NCBI RefSeq assembly: GCF_002112505.1
Contig: NZ_NEHW01000010.1
Coordinates: 186,001 to 250,000, forward strand
Length of the DNA: 64,000 nt
Source of the DNA: Pseudomonas sp. R28(2017)
GTDB taxonomy: Bacteria > Pseudomonadota > Gammaproteobacteria > Pseudomonadales > Pseudomonadaceae
Direction: 5' to 3'
A program made the position numbers and the translations under genes. Shown piece after piece: positions 24,879-34,202 of the stretch. Position 1 is the stretch's first letter, and each line of letters begins with the position of its first letter. The notes beneath the pieces are model-generated. The model was not told the origin of the DNA. It searched no databases and was given only the letters and a program-made list of their open reading frames with translations.

Positions 24879-25451
24879 ATGTTCAGCAAGAAAGCCCGCA
24901 ATATTGCACTGTTCGCAGTGGTTGCCGCCCTGCTGGCGGCAATCGGCTACTGGAATGTCAGCCCCGAGAGCTTCCTCGAAAAGCCGGTTGCCCAGGTTGA
25001 CGAAAGCGCCATCGACTATTACGCGATCAATGCGCACAGCGTGCAGTTCATGCCCGACGGCAAGCTGCAATACGAAATGACCGCCGACAAGGTAGAGCAC
25101 CTGAGGGCCAGCGAAGTCACCCTGCTGACCACGCCCGACCTGCACTTGTACCGCGGCACCGAGTACCCTTGGCATGTGCAAAGCGTACGTGCCGAGGTCA
25201 ACCCGGATGGCACCGAGGTCGAACTGATCGACAAGGTCCGCGTGCAACGCACCGACGAAAGGCAGCGTGAACTCGTCGTTACCAGCTCCCGCATGACCGT
25301 ATTCCCGCAGAAGCAATATGCGCAGACCGAGCAAGCCGTTAGAATCGACGGCGCCGGTGGCACAACTACGGGCAATGGAATGAAAGCGTATTTGAAAGAA
25401 GGCAAGATGGACTTGCTCTCTAACGTAAGAGGACAGTATGAGGCTCGTTAA
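24879..25451 (+). CDS. lptC: LptC, LPS export inner-membrane anchor
   Basis: Bitopic protein linking LptB2FG to the periplasmic LptA bridge. The 190-aa product has one N-terminal helix (about residues 7-25) and the periplasmic beta-jellyroll (QYEMTADKVEHLRASEVTLLTTPDLHLY). It lies 8 bases after kdsC and overlaps lptA by 14 bases. Confidence 0.93.
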   Translation: MFSKKARNIALFAVVAALLAAIGYWNVSPESFLEKPVAQVDESAIDYYAINAHSVQFMPDGKLQYEMTADKVEHLRASEVTLLTTPDLHLYRGTEYPWHVQSVRAEVNPDGTEVELIDKVRVQRTDERQRELVVTSSRMTVFPQKQYAQTEQAVRIDGAGGTTTGNGMKAYLKEGKMDLLSNVRGQYEAR

Positions 25452-25962
25452 AACCCTCCCCCTTTTGCTCAGCCTGAGCGCAGCACTGGGAAGCGCGAGC
25501 GCCTTCGCCCTGCCGACCGACCGTGACCAGCCTATTCGCATCCAGGCCGACAACGCGCACCTGGACGACAAGCAGGGCGTGGCCACCTACACCGGCGATG
25601 TGATCATCACCCAGGGCTCGATGATGATCAAAGGCAACACCGTGACCATGACCCGTGCCGCCAATGGCGATATCGACGTGGTGACCTCGGTGGGCAACCT
25701 GGCCTACTTCGAGCAGCAGCAGAGCACGGCCAAGCCTGACAAGATGAAAGGCTGGGCGGTGACCATCCAGTACCAGGCGCAGAAGGACACGGTGATCCTC
25801 ACCGACCGCGCCAAGGTCGAGAACGAAGGCAACACCACCGAAGGCGAGAAGATCGTCTACAACACCAAGACCCAGGTTGCGACCGCCGGTCGCGGTGGCA
25901 ACGTGACTCAACCACGTCAGCGCATCGACATGGTGATCCAGCCGAAGAAGAAGGCCGAGTAA
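25438..25962 (+). CDS. lptA: LptA, periplasmic LPS-binding bridge protein
   Basis: Forms the protein bridge carrying LPS from LptC to LptD. The 174-aa precursor has a signal peptide ending at about SAFA (residue 22-23) and the OstA/LptA domain (IRIQADNAHLDDKQGVATYTGDVIITQGSMMIKG). It overlaps lptC and its stop TAA is directly followed by the lptB ATG. Confidence 0.95.
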   Translation: MRLVKTLPLLLSLSAALGSASAFALPTDRDQPIRIQADNAHLDDKQGVATYTGDVIITQGSMMIKGNTVTMTRAANGDIDVVTSVGNLAYFEQQQSTAKPDKMKGWAVTIQYQAQKDTVILTDRAKVENEGNTTEGEKIVYNTKTQVATAGRGGNVTQPRQRIDMVIQPKKKAE

Positions 25963-26688
<726 letters not shown>

Positions 26689-26739
26689 CCCCTGGGACCT
26701 GCCCGGAGCGCTGGCAATAACGCCCTGTAGGGGCTTAAG

Positions 26740-26770
26740 TTGTTACAGTGCTCTAGGCAAACGCTACAAT
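26740..26770 (+). promoter_or_regulatory. Possible rpoN promoter
   Basis: TTGTTA (26740-26745) and TACAAT (26765-26770) could be -35 and -10 boxes with a 19-base spacer, in the 176-base lptB-rpoN gap. The spacing is long, so the assignment is weak; the region also holds short GC-rich hairpins near 26799-26815. Confidence 0.35.
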
Positions 26771-26864
26771 TTAAGGCATAAAACTTGCTTGAATTTGGCG
26801 CTCCGGCGCCCTCGTGTAGTGGATGGCGCATGCGCGCCGGCGAACAAGGTATTAAGCCCCAGCC

Positions 26865-28358
26865 ATGAAACCATCGCTCGTCCTAAAAATGGGCCAGCAA
26901 CTGACGATGACCCCGCAGTTGCAACAGGCCATCCGCCTACTTCAGCTCTCCACCCTGGACCTCCAGCAGGAAATCCAGGAAGCGCTGGAGTCCAATCCGA
27001 TGCTCGAACGTCAGGAAGACGGCGACGACTTCGACAACAGCGACCCGATGGCGGACAACGCCGAGAACAAGCCGGCCGCCGAAGTTCAGGACAACAGCTT
27101 CCAGGAAAGCACCAGCAGTGCCGAAACCCTGGAAGACGGTGAGTGGAACGAGCGAATCCCCAACGAGCTGCCGGTCGACACGGCCTGGGAAGACATCTAC
27201 CAGACCAGCGCCAGCAGCCTGCCGAGCAACGATGACGACGAGTGGGACTTCACCACCCGCACATCGGCCGGCGAAAGCCTGCAAAGCCACCTGCTGTGGC
27301 AGCTTAACCTGGCACCGATGTCCGATACCGACCGCCTGATCGCCGTCACCCTGATCGACAGCATCAACGGCCAGGGCTACCTGGAAGACACCCTCGAAGA
27401 AATCTGCGCAGGCTTCGACCCGGAGCTGGACATCGAACTGGACGAGGTCGAAGCGGTACTGCACCGCATCCAGCAGTTCGAGCCGGCAGGCGTCGGCGCC
27501 CGCACCCTGGGCGAATGCCTGCTGCTGCAATTGCGCCAGCTGCCCGCCAGCACGCCGTGGATGGGCGAAGCCCAGCGCCTGGTCACCGACTTCATCGACC
27601 TGCTCGGCAGCCGCGACTACAGCCAGCTGATGCGCCGCATGAAGCTCAAGGAAGACGAACTGCGCCAGGTGATCGAACTGGTACAGAGCCTCAACCCGCG
27701 GCCCGGCTCGCAGATCGAGTCGAGCGAACCGGAATACGTGGTGCCTGACGTGATCGTGCGCAAGGACAGCGACCGCTGGCTGGTCGAACTGAACCAGGAA
27801 GCGATCCCGCGCCTGCGGGTCAACCCGCAGTACGCAGGCTTTGTCCGCCGCGCCGACACCAGCGCCGACAACACCTTCATGCGCAACCAGTTGCAAGAGG
27901 CGCGCTGGTTCATCAAGAGCCTGCAAAGCCGCAACGAAACGCTGATGAAGGTCGCCACGCAGATCGTCGAGCACCAGCGCGGCTTCCTCGACCACGGCGA
28001 CGAAGCGATGAAGCCACTGGTCCTGCATGACATCGCCGAAGCGGTAGGCATGCATGAGTCGACCATTTCGCGGGTGACCACGCAGAAATACATGCACACC
28101 CCGCGCGGTATCTACGAACTGAAATACTTTTTCTCCAGCCACGTCAGCACCGCCGAAGGCGGTGAATGCTCGTCTACGGCGATCCGCGCGATCATCAAGA
28201 AACTGGTTGCAGCGGAAAATCAGAAAAAGCCATTGAGTGACAGCAAGATCGCTGGTTTACTGGAGGCACAAGGCATCCAGGTAGCCCGTCGCACCGTCGC
28301 CAAGTACCGCGAGTCCCTCGGCATCGCACCGTCGAGCGAGCGCAAGCGACTGATGTAG
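26865..28358 (+). CDS. rpoN: RNA polymerase sigma-54 factor
   Basis: Alternative sigma factor for -24/-12 promoters that need enhancer-binding activators; controls nitrogen use, flagella, and catabolic pathways in pseudomonads. The 497-aa protein shows the glutamine- and leucine-rich region I (LKMGQQLTMTPQLQQAIRLLQLSTLDLQQEI), an acidic region II (about residues 50-120), the core-binding region, the HTH region, and the diagnostic RpoN box ARRTVAKYRE at residues 474-483. Downstream genes hpf-ptsN-rapZ-ptsO form the usual cluster. Confidence 0.98.
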   Translation: MKPSLVLKMGQQLTMTPQLQQAIRLLQLSTLDLQQEIQEALESNPMLERQEDGDDFDNSDPMADNAENKPAAEVQDNSFQESTSSAETLEDGEWNERIPNELPVDTAWEDIYQTSASSLPSNDDDEWDFTTRTSAGESLQSHLLWQLNLAPMSDTDRLIAVTLIDSINGQGYLEDTLEEICAGFDPELDIELDEVEAVLHRIQQFEPAGVGARTLGECLLLQLRQLPASTPWMGEAQRLVTDFIDLLGSRDYSQLMRRMKLKEDELRQVIELVQSLNPRPGSQIESSEPEYVVPDVIVRKDSDRWLVELNQEAIPRLRVNPQYAGFVRRADTSADNTFMRNQLQEARWFIKSLQSRNETLMKVATQIVEHQRGFLDHGDEAMKPLVLHDIAEAVGMHESTISRVTTQKYMHTPRGIYELKYFFSSHVSTAEGGECSSTAIRAIIKKLVAAENQKKPLSDSKIAGLLEAQGIQVARRTVAKYRESLGIAPSSERKRLM

Positions 28359-28385
28359 CCCCCGGATGTGCCACAGCGTTTGCGG

Positions 28386-28410
28386 GGCAGGTGCAATACC
28401 TGCCTCTTTA
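28386..28410 (+). terminator. Weak terminator or attenuator between rpoN and hpf
   Basis: GGCAGGT (28386-28392) and ACCTGCC (28398-28404) form a 7-bp stem with a 5-base loop, followed by TCTTTAT. The stem is short and the T-run interrupted, so it is more likely partial. Confidence 0.45.
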
Positions 28411-28436
28411 TGCACGGGCAACAAAGGAGAAGCTGT

Positions 28437-28745
28437 ATGCAAGTCAATATCAGTGGACAGCATGTAGAAGTCACCCAGCCACTGCGCGATTATGTGCTTG
28501 AAAAGCTCGCTCGCGTGGAAAGTCACTTCGACAAGATCACCAACGTGCAGGTCATCATGAAAGTCGAGAAGCTGCAGCAGAAGGTCGAGGCGACCTTGCA
28601 GATTCCTGGCGGTGAAGTGGTTGCCAACGCGGAACACGAAGACATGTATGCAGCGATCGACGCCTTGGCCGACAAGCTCGACCGCCAACTGAAAAAACAC
28701 AAGGAAAAACAGCAAAGCCTGCTGCAAGGTGCAGCCGCCCGCTGA
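28437..28745 (+). CDS. hpf: Ribosome hibernation-promoting factor (short HPF)
   Basis: A 102-aa short-form HPF/YfiA-family protein that binds the 30S subunit in stationary phase and promotes 100S dimers; often labelled sigma-54 modulation protein because of its position. It has the beta-alpha-beta-beta-beta-alpha fold segments (MQVNISGQHVEVTQPLRDYV; ANAEHEDMYAAIDALADKLDRQLKKHKEK). AAAGGAG 7-8 bases before the ATG at 28437 fixes the start; the frame opens further upstream. Confidence 0.94.
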   Translation: MQVNISGQHVEVTQPLRDYVLEKLARVESHFDKITNVQVIMKVEKLQQKVEATLQIPGGEVVANAEHEDMYAAIDALADKLDRQLKKHKEKQQSLLQGAAAR

Positions 28746-28757
28746 TCCCTCTCATCC

Positions 28758-29222
28758 ATGATCCGACTTGAAACCATCCTGACCCCCGGCCGTTCCCTGG
28801 TGAACGTGCCGGGCGGCAGCAAGAAGCGCGCCCTGGAAAAGGTCGCCAACCTGATTGCCGAGCAAGTACCCGAGCTTGCGATGCAAGACGTCTTCGAAAA
28901 GCTCATCGCCCGAGAAAAACTGGGCTCGACCGGCTTTGGCAATGGCATTGCCATTCCCCACTGCCGGCTCGAAGGCTGCGCCTCTCCGGTCAGTGCCTTG
29001 TTGCACCTGGATGCGCCGATCGACTACGACGCCATCGATGGCGCCCCGGTGGATCTGCTGTTCGTCCTGCTGGTACCCGAGGCGGCCACCGATGCCCACC
29101 TTGAACTGCTGCGCCAGATCGCCAGCATGCTCGATCGCAAGGAGGTCCGCGATCGCCTGCGTGCCGCCGGTAGCAGCGAGGCCCTGTACCAGGTTGTCCT
29201 GGACGCACAGAACGAGCACTGA
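28758..29222 (+). CDS. ptsN: PTS-Ntr EIIA protein PtsN
   Basis: Phosphoacceptor end of the nitrogen-related phosphotransferase system; regulates rather than transports, affecting K+ uptake, sigma-54 promoters and carbon storage in P. putida. The 154-aa EIIA-2 domain carries the phosphorylated histidine in GNGIAIPHCR at His68, which is the residue known for P. putida PtsN. PtsO, its donor, is encoded downstream; PtsP is not in the window. Confidence 0.96.
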   Translation: MIRLETILTPGRSLVNVPGGSKKRALEKVANLIAEQVPELAMQDVFEKLIAREKLGSTGFGNGIAIPHCRLEGCASPVSALLHLDAPIDYDAIDGAPVDLLFVLLVPEAATDAHLELLRQIASMLDRKEVRDRLRAAGSSEALYQVVLDAQNEH

Positions 29223-29224
29223 AC

Positions 29225-30079
29225 ATGCGCCTGATCATCGTCAGCGGCCGGTCCGGCTCCGGCAAGAGCACCGCCCTCGATGTGCTGGAAGACAACGGTT
29301 TCTACTGCATCGACAACCTGCCCGCCGGGCTGCTGCCGCAGCTGGCGGAAAACGCATTGATCAATACCGAACTGCTGCAACCCAAGGTGGCGGTATCGAT
29401 CGATGCGCGCAACCTGCCCAGCCACCTGTCGCGCTTCCCCGAGCTGTTGGCAGAGGCCCGGGGGCGCCACATCCAGTGTGATGTGCTGTTTCTCGATGCC
29501 GACGAAGACACCCTGCTCAAGCGCTTCTCGGAAACCCGCCGGCGTCACCCGCTGACCAACGCCGACCGCTCGCTGGCCGAAGCGATCCGCGTTGAAAGCG
29601 AACTGCTGGGGCCGATTGCCGACCTTGCCGACCTGAAGATCGACACCACCAGCCTCAACCTCTACCAGCTGCGCGATTCGATCAAGCTGCGCCTGCTCAA
29701 CCAGCCCGAGCCTGGCACTGCCTTCCTGGTCGAGTCGTTCGGCTTCAAGCGCGGGATGCCGGTCGATGCCGACCTGGTGTTCGACGTACGCTGCCTGCCC
29801 AACCCGTACTGGAAACCGGAACTGCGCGAACATTCCGGCCTGGAACAACCGGTCATCGATTACCTGGCCGCACAGCCGGACGTCGAAGAAATGTTCAACG
29901 ACATCTCCAGTTACCTGCTCAAATGGCTGCCACGCTTTGCTGCCAGCAACCGCGCCTATGTCACCATCGCCATTGGTTGCACGGGAGGCCACCACCGCTC
30001 GGTCTACATCACCGAACGCCTCGGCCAACTGCTGCAGCAATCCCTGAAAAACGTCCAGGTCCGCCACCGCGACCTCTAG
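29225..30079 (+). CDS. rapZ: RNase adapter protein RapZ
   Basis: Nucleotide-binding protein that in E. coli targets the small RNA GlmZ to RNase E and so tunes glucosamine-6-phosphate synthase. The 284-aa product has the Walker A motif GRSGSGKST near the N-terminus, VLFLDADED in the middle, and the conserved C-terminal domain IGCTGGHHRSVYITERL. Whether pseudomonads use it for sRNA decay is not shown by sequence. It starts two bases after ptsN. Confidence 0.94.
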   Translation: MRLIIVSGRSGSGKSTALDVLEDNGFYCIDNLPAGLLPQLAENALINTELLQPKVAVSIDARNLPSHLSRFPELLAEARGRHIQCDVLFLDADEDTLLKRFSETRRRHPLTNADRSLAEAIRVESELLGPIADLADLKIDTTSLNLYQLRDSIKLRLLNQPEPGTAFLVESFGFKRGMPVDADLVFDVRCLPNPYWKPELREHSGLEQPVIDYLAAQPDVEEMFNDISSYLLKWLPRFAASNRAYVTIAIGCTGGHHRSVYITERLGQLLQQSLKNVQVRHRDL

Positions 30080-30099
30080 CCCACAGGATCCACCGCACG

Positions 30100-30372
30100 A
30101 TGCCCGCCCGCGAAATCACCATCATCAACAAGCTGGGCCTGCACGCCCGGGCGGCAGCCAAGTTCGTCGGCGTGGCCGGCAAATTCCCGTGCCAGGTCCG
30201 CGTCGGCCGCGCGCCCGACAAGCTGGTGGACGGCAAGAGCATCATGGCAGTGATGATGCTGGCCGCGGGCAAAGGCACCCAGGTGCACCTGCACACCGAA
30301 GGGGAGCAGGATGACGAGGCGCTGGAAGCGCTGGTGGCGCTGATCAACAACTTCTTCGACGAAGGCGAGTAA
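30100..30372 (+). CDS. ptsO: PTS-Ntr phosphocarrier protein NPr
   Basis: HPr-like phosphocarrier of the PTS-Ntr chain, passing phosphate from PtsP to PtsN. The 90-aa protein has the active-site histidine in NKLGLHARAAAKFV (His15) and the regulatory-serine region GKSIMAVMML. The ATG at 30100 is chosen over upstream out-of-family codons that overlap rapZ. Confidence 0.95.
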   Translation: MPAREITIINKLGLHARAAAKFVGVAGKFPCQVRVGRAPDKLVDGKSIMAVMMLAAGKGTQVHLHTEGEQDDEALEALVALINNFFDEGE

Positions 30373-30430
30373 GCCCCTACCTGCAACATCTCCTGCCAAT
30401 TGTCCGGGTGCATTCCTGCGTGGCTGCCTT

Positions 30431-30448
30431 TATACCTATATAGGTATA
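30431..30448. promoter_or_regulatory. Perfect 18-bp palindrome, probable toxin-antitoxin operator
   Basis: TATACCTATATAGGTATA is a perfect palindrome 15 bases upstream of the ATG of the HigB-like gene. AT-rich palindromes overlapping the promoter are the usual autoregulatory sites of higBA-type operons, bound by the HTH antitoxin. It stands out against the high-GC surroundings. Confidence 0.7.
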
Positions 30449-30463
30449 GATTTGGACCAGGCT

Positions 30464-30793
30464 ATGGATGCATTCAAACGAATCAAGACGCTGTACTGGG
30501 TAGGCAGCAGCAAAAAGGACCTTCAAGCCCTACCTGAGGATGTTCAGGACATCTTCGGTTTTGCACTGCACCAGGCGCAGGAAGGTGGCAAGCATCTGCA
30601 GGTGAAATGCCTGAAAGGGTTCGCCGGAGCGGGCGTGCTGGAGGTCGTGGAGGACTACAACCGAAGCACTTATCGTGCGGTGTACCGTGACATTTGCATC
30701 TGCGGTCTACGTGCTGGTCGCGACGTACAAATCGTGGTGAAAGCAGCCCCTCGCTCTCGCCGGGAAGGCCGGGTAGAAGTCATCTTCGCCTGA
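30464..30793 (+). pseudogene. HigB/Gp49-like toxin gene, frameshifted; antitoxin missing
   Basis: The first 70-odd residues match RelE/HigB toxins of the phage Gp49-like (DUF891) type: TLYWVGSSKKDLQALPEDVQDIFGFALHQAQEGGKH, then VKCLKGFAGAGVLEVVEDYN and YRAVY. After YRAVY the frame goes wrong: the family continues roughly T-V-x-F-A-x-A-V-Y-V-L-H, and VTFASAVYVL is indeed encoded from base 30687 but in another frame, consistent with loss of two bases near 30684-30686. That frame then stops at TGA before the conserved FQKKS tail. The original frame runs on to 30793 with an unrelated Arg-rich end. No HTH antitoxin follows; the next gene is zip on the other strand. So it looks like an inactivated, orphaned toxin. 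A TTG start at 30452 is also open. Confidence 0.75.
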
Positions 30794-30816
30794 GTTCAAA
30801 GCCCGTCCGCCCGCAC

Positions 30817-31710
30817 TCACGACATCGCCGTATCCATCACCATCATCAGGCAAAAACCGATGCAAAGCCCCAGGCTGGCCAAGCGGTGATTGCCGTTGCT
30901 GCGCGACTCGGGAATGATCTCCTGGGTCACCACCAGCAACATCGCCCCAGCCGCACAGGCCAGGCCCACCGGCAACAGCAACTCCGCCATGTTCACCAGC
31001 CAGGCGCAGACCACTGCAGCCAGTGGCTCGACCAGACCAGAAGCGGCACCGATCAGAAACGCCTTGAACCGGGGCATTCCCGCCCCTGCCAGCACCAGGG
31101 CGATCACCAGCCCTTCGGGTACATCCTGCAAGGCAATGCCCATCGCCAGGCTATCGGCGTCGGCCATGCCGCCACCGGCAGACACACCAATGGCCATGCC
31201 CTCCGGGATGTTATGGGCGATGATGGCGATCACGAACAGCCAGATCCGCGCAGCGATCACTGGCTGGTTCTCGGTACCCACCAGCGCTTCTGGCGAAGCC
31301 CCGGAGACCTTGAGATCGACCAGAAACAGGCACAAGGCACCGAGCATCAGGCCGAAGCTGATCAGGCCACCGGCGCCCCAAGGACTGAAACCGATGGCCT
31401 GGGCAGCATCCAGCCCGGGGATGATCAGCGAAAACGCCGTGGCCGCCAGCATCACCCCTGCCCCGAAGCCCAGCAAGGTATCGGCCAGAGCCACCGGCAT
31501 GTTGCGAATCACCAGCACCGGTACCGCGCCCAACGCCGTACCCAGCGCGCACAGTGCCCCGCCCTCCAGGGCACGCAACATGCGCGGTTCCAGGTCCAGC
31601 CAGGCGATGCCGCGGGCCAGCAGCAATGCAGTGCCGGCCAGCAACAGCAAGGTGCCCAGCGCCAACCGGAACAGGCGCACACTACTGACAGACATCACCT
31701 CAGCGCGCAT
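30817..31710 (-). CDS. ZIP-family metal (zinc) transporter
   Basis: Inner-membrane metal importer of about 297 aa with eight helices. The two ZIP metal-site motifs are clear: HNIPEG in helix 4 and QDVPEG in helix 5, the latter with Gln in place of the usual His/Glu. A variable loop (about residues 130-155) lacks the His-rich stretch of many ZIPs. Start is uncertain: GTG 31725 overlaps the sodA stop, ATG 31710 and ATG 31695 are alternatives. It follows sodA directly on the same strand, so it is probably the last gene of the Fur-controlled fagA-fumC-orfX-sodA unit. Confidence 0.85.
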   Translation of the reverse strand: MRAEVMSVSSVRLFRLALGTLLLLAGTALLLARGIAWLDLEPRMLRALEGGALCALGTALGAVPVLVIRNMPVALADTLLGFGAGVMLAATAFSLIIPGLDAAQAIGFSPWGAGGLISFGLMLGALCLFLVDLKVSGASPEALVGTENQPVIAARIWLFVIAIIAHNIPEGMAIGVSAGGGMADADSLAMGIALQDVPEGLVIALVLAGAGMPRFKAFLIGAASGLVEPLAAVVCAWLVNMAELLLPVGLACAAGAMLLVVTQEIIPESRSNGNHRLASLGLCIGFCLMMVMDTAMS

Positions 31711-31721
31711 ACCGGGTCGGC

Positions 31722-32333
31722 TCACTTGAAGGCTTCGTGATAGCGGCGATCCACTTCCGCCCAGTCGATCACGTTGTAGAACGCGCCAATGTATTCAGGG
31801 CGACGGTTCTGGTACTTCAGGTAATAGGCGTGCTCCCACACGTCCAGGCCAAGGATCGGCGTATTGCCGTGCATCAGCGGGCTGTCCTGGTTGCCACTGC
31901 TTTCCACTACCAGCGTGTTCTGCGGTGTAACGCTGAGCCACGCCCAGCCGCTGCCGAAACGGGTCAATGCCGCCTTGGTGAATGCCTCCTTGAATGCCTC
32001 GAAGCCACCCAGCTCGGCGTCAATGGCCTTGGCCAGCTGGCCTTGTGGCTGACCACCACCCTTGGGCGACATGACCAACCAGAACAAGCTGTGGTTGGCG
32101 TGGCCACCGCCGTGATTGGTGACTGCACCGCGCAGGTTCTCGGGCAGCTGCCTGACCGCAGCGACCAGTTTCTCGACCGGCCATTCGGCCCACTCGGTGC
32201 CCTCGATGGCCGCGTTCAGGCCATTGACGTAGGTCTGGTGGTGCTTGGTGTGGTGAATTTCCATGGTTTGCGCATCGATGTGCGGTTCCAGCGCATCGTA
32301 GGCGTAAGTCAGTGCAGGCAAGGTATGCGGCAT
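31722..32333 (-). CDS. sodA: Superoxide dismutase, Mn type
   Basis: Cytoplasmic Mn-cofactored superoxide dismutase. The 203-aa product has the metal ligands in MEIHHTKHHQTYV, HANHSLFW and DVWEHAYYLKYQNRRPEY. It closely resembles the P. aeruginosa SodM/SodA sequence as I remember it, rather than the Fe-type SodB. It is the end of the classical fagA-fumC-orfX-sodA operon induced by iron starvation, allowing an Mn enzyme to replace the Fe enzyme. The start at 32333 (MPHTLPAL) is one base downstream of the orfX stop; a start at MPTESIDM slightly upstream is possible. Confidence 0.93.
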   Translation of the reverse strand: MPHTLPALTYAYDALEPHIDAQTMEIHHTKHHQTYVNGLNAAIEGTEWAEWPVEKLVAAVRQLPENLRGAVTNHGGGHANHSLFWLVMSPKGGGQPQGQLAKAIDAELGGFEAFKEAFTKAALTRFGSGWAWLSVTPQNTLVVESSGNQDSPLMHGNTPILGLDVWEHAYYLKYQNRRPEYIGAFYNVIDWAEVDRRYHEAFK

Positions 32334-32334
32334 A

Positions 32335-32796
32335 TCAATGGATTCCGTAGGCATGGGTTCTGGGCGCCGCGTCCGGCTGGGCAGCGAGTTCGCTGGCCTG
32401 GCCGTCATGGCGATTGAGCAGGCGCTCGGTACGCGGGTACTGGCCGTACTCGGCGATGAAACTCAGCAGTTCGGTGTAGGTCCGTGCGCTGTGGCGCAGC
32501 GCTGCATCACGCAGCGCCTGCGGCAAGCGCGCCTCCTGGCTGGCCTGGAGCAATCGCTGATGGGCGGCGCACAGGTAGTCGGCGCTCTCGTGCGGCTGGT
32601 TCAGGCGCAGGTGCAGGTCGGCCAGGTTGTGGTGGGCGATGACCAGCGCGGCCACCGCTTCGTCGACGTCATGCCAGCGCTCGAACAGCACCTGGGCCAG
32701 GGCCAGTGCTTGCAGATAGTGTTCCCGGGCATCGACCAGCTCGCCCTGTTCGAACAGGCGGTTGGCGGCCTCGGTGGTGCGTCTCCAATGCTGCAT
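32335..32796 (-). CDS. TPR-like protein OrfX of the fumC-sodA operon
   Basis: A 153-aa helical protein equivalent to orfX of the P. aeruginosa fagA-fumC-orfX-sodA operon. Repeated amphipathic helices (ANRLFEQGELVDAREHYLQALALAQVLFERW; AHHNLADLHLRLNQPHESADYLCAAHQRLL) look like tetratricopeptide repeats, so protein-protein binding is likely. No enzyme motif or signal peptide. Function is not known; it lies between fumC and sodA, with 30 bases to fumC and 1 base to sodA. Confidence 0.85.
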   Translation of the reverse strand: MQHWRRTTEAANRLFEQGELVDAREHYLQALALAQVLFERWHDVDEAVAALVIAHHNLADLHLRLNQPHESADYLCAAHQRLLQASQEARLPQALRDAALRHSARTYTELLSFIAEYGQYPRTERLLNRHDGQASELAAQPDAAPRTHAYGIH

Positions 32797-32825
32797 GACG
32801 TTAGTCCTCTGGGCGCTACGGCGGG

Positions 32826-34202
32826 TCAGATGCCGCCAGCGGTGAGTTTTTCCGGATCCAGCAGTGCCTCCAGCTGGTCGCGCGACAGGTCGGTGTGCTC
32901 CAGTGCGACATCGATGATCGGACGGCCCTCTTTGTAGGCTGTCTTGGCAATTTCGGCGGCCTTGAGGTAGCCGATGATCGGGTTAAGCGCGGTGACCAGG
33001 ATCGGGTTGCGCGCCAAGGCTTCCTTGAGCTTGCCCTCGTTGACCTTGAAGCTGGCAATGGCCTTGTCGGCCAGCAGGCGGCTGGCATTGGCCATCAGCT
33101 CGATGCTCTCCAGCAGGTTGCGGGCGATCACCGGGAGCATCACGTTCAGCTCGAAGTTGCCCGACTGGCCAGCAACAGCGATGGTGGCGTCGTTGCCGAT
33201 CACCTGGGCGGCCACCATGGCGGTGGCCTCCGGGATCACCGGGTTGACCTTGCCCGGCATGATCGACGAGCCAGGCTGCAGGCCCTGCAGCTCGATTTCA
33301 CCCAGGCCGGCCAAGGGGCCGGAGTTCATCCAGCGCAGGTCGTTGGCAATCTTCATCAGCGCCACGGCGGTGGTCTTGAGCTGGCCAGACAGCGCAACGG
33401 CGGTATCCTGGGAGCCAATCAGCGCGAACAGGTTTTTGCCAGGGGTAAACTCGACGTGGGTGAGAGCGCTCAACTGGCGCGCGAAGCCGGCAGCGAACTG
33501 AGGGTGGGCGTTGATCCCGGTGCCCACGGCCGTGCCGCCCTGGGCCAGCGCCTGCAGGCTCGGCAAGGTCGCCTGGATATGGGCCTTGGCAGCGTTGACT
33601 TGCGCGGCCCAGCCGTCGAGCACCTGGCTCATGCGCACCGGCATGGCATCCATCAGGTGGGTGCGACCGGTTTTCACATACGGATGCACTTGCGCTGACT
33701 TGGCCTCGATCACCTGTACCAGATGGCTCAGGGCCGGCAACAGTTGCTCATGCAGGGCCAGGGCGGCACTGACGTGGATGGTGGTGGGAATGATGTCGTT
33801 GCTGCTCTGGCCGCAGTTGACATGGTCATTGGCATTGACCGGCTCGCCGAGGATGCGGCTGGCCAGGGTGGCGATCACCTCGTTGGCATTCATGTTCGAA
33901 CTGGTGCCGGAACCGGTCTGGAACACGTCCACCGGGAAGTGCTGGATGAAGTCTTCGGCCAACAGCTGCTCGACCGCCTTGGCGATGGCCTGGCCCTGCC
34001 CTGCCGACAATTGCTCCAGCTCGATGTTGGCCTTGGCCGCAGCGGCCTTGGCCAGCAACAGGGCACGGATGAACTGGGCCGGCATGCGTTGGCCGCTGAT
34101 CGGGAAGTTGTCGACCGCGCGCTGGGTCTGGGCGCCATACAGGGCCTTGGCCGGCACCTGCAGCTCGCCCATGCTGTCACGCTCGATACGGGTATCACTC
34201 AT
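32826..34202 (-). CDS. fumC: Fumarate hydratase class II
   Basis: Iron-independent TCA-cycle enzyme interconverting fumarate and malate, which replaces the [4Fe-4S] class I enzyme when iron is scarce or oxidative stress is present. The 458-aa protein has the superfamily signature GSSIMPGKVNP and GSGTSSNMNANEV, SSNDIIPTTIH. ATG 34202 is used; it overlaps the end of fagA by 8 bases, so translation is coupled. Confidence 0.96.
   Translation of the reverse strand: MSDTRIERDSMGELQVPAKALYGAQTQRAVDNFPISGQRMPAQFIRALLLAKAAAAKANIELEQLSAGQGQAIAKAVEQLLAEDFIQHFPVDVFQTGSGTSSNMNANEVIATLASRILGEPVNANDHVNCGQSSNDIIPTTIHVSAALALHEQLLPALSHLVQVIEAKSAQVHPYVKTGRTHLMDAMPVRMSQVLDGWAAQVNAAKAHIQATLPSLQALAQGGTAVGTGINAHPQFAAGFARQLSALTHVEFTPGKNLFALIGSQDTAVALSGQLKTTAVALMKIANDLRWMNSGPLAGLGEIELQGLQPGSSIMPGKVNPVIPEATAMVAAQVIGNDATIAVAGQSGNFELNVMLPVIARNLLESIELMANASRLLADKAIASFKVNEGKLKEALARNPILVTALNPIIGYLKAAEIAKTAYKEGRPIIDVALEHTDLSRDQLEALLDPEKLTAGGI

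Noticed and set aside
30694..31740. Plus-strand open frames over the ZIP transporter gene
   Set aside because: Antisense shadows; they lack hydrophobic or domain features, whereas the minus strand has both ZIP motifs.
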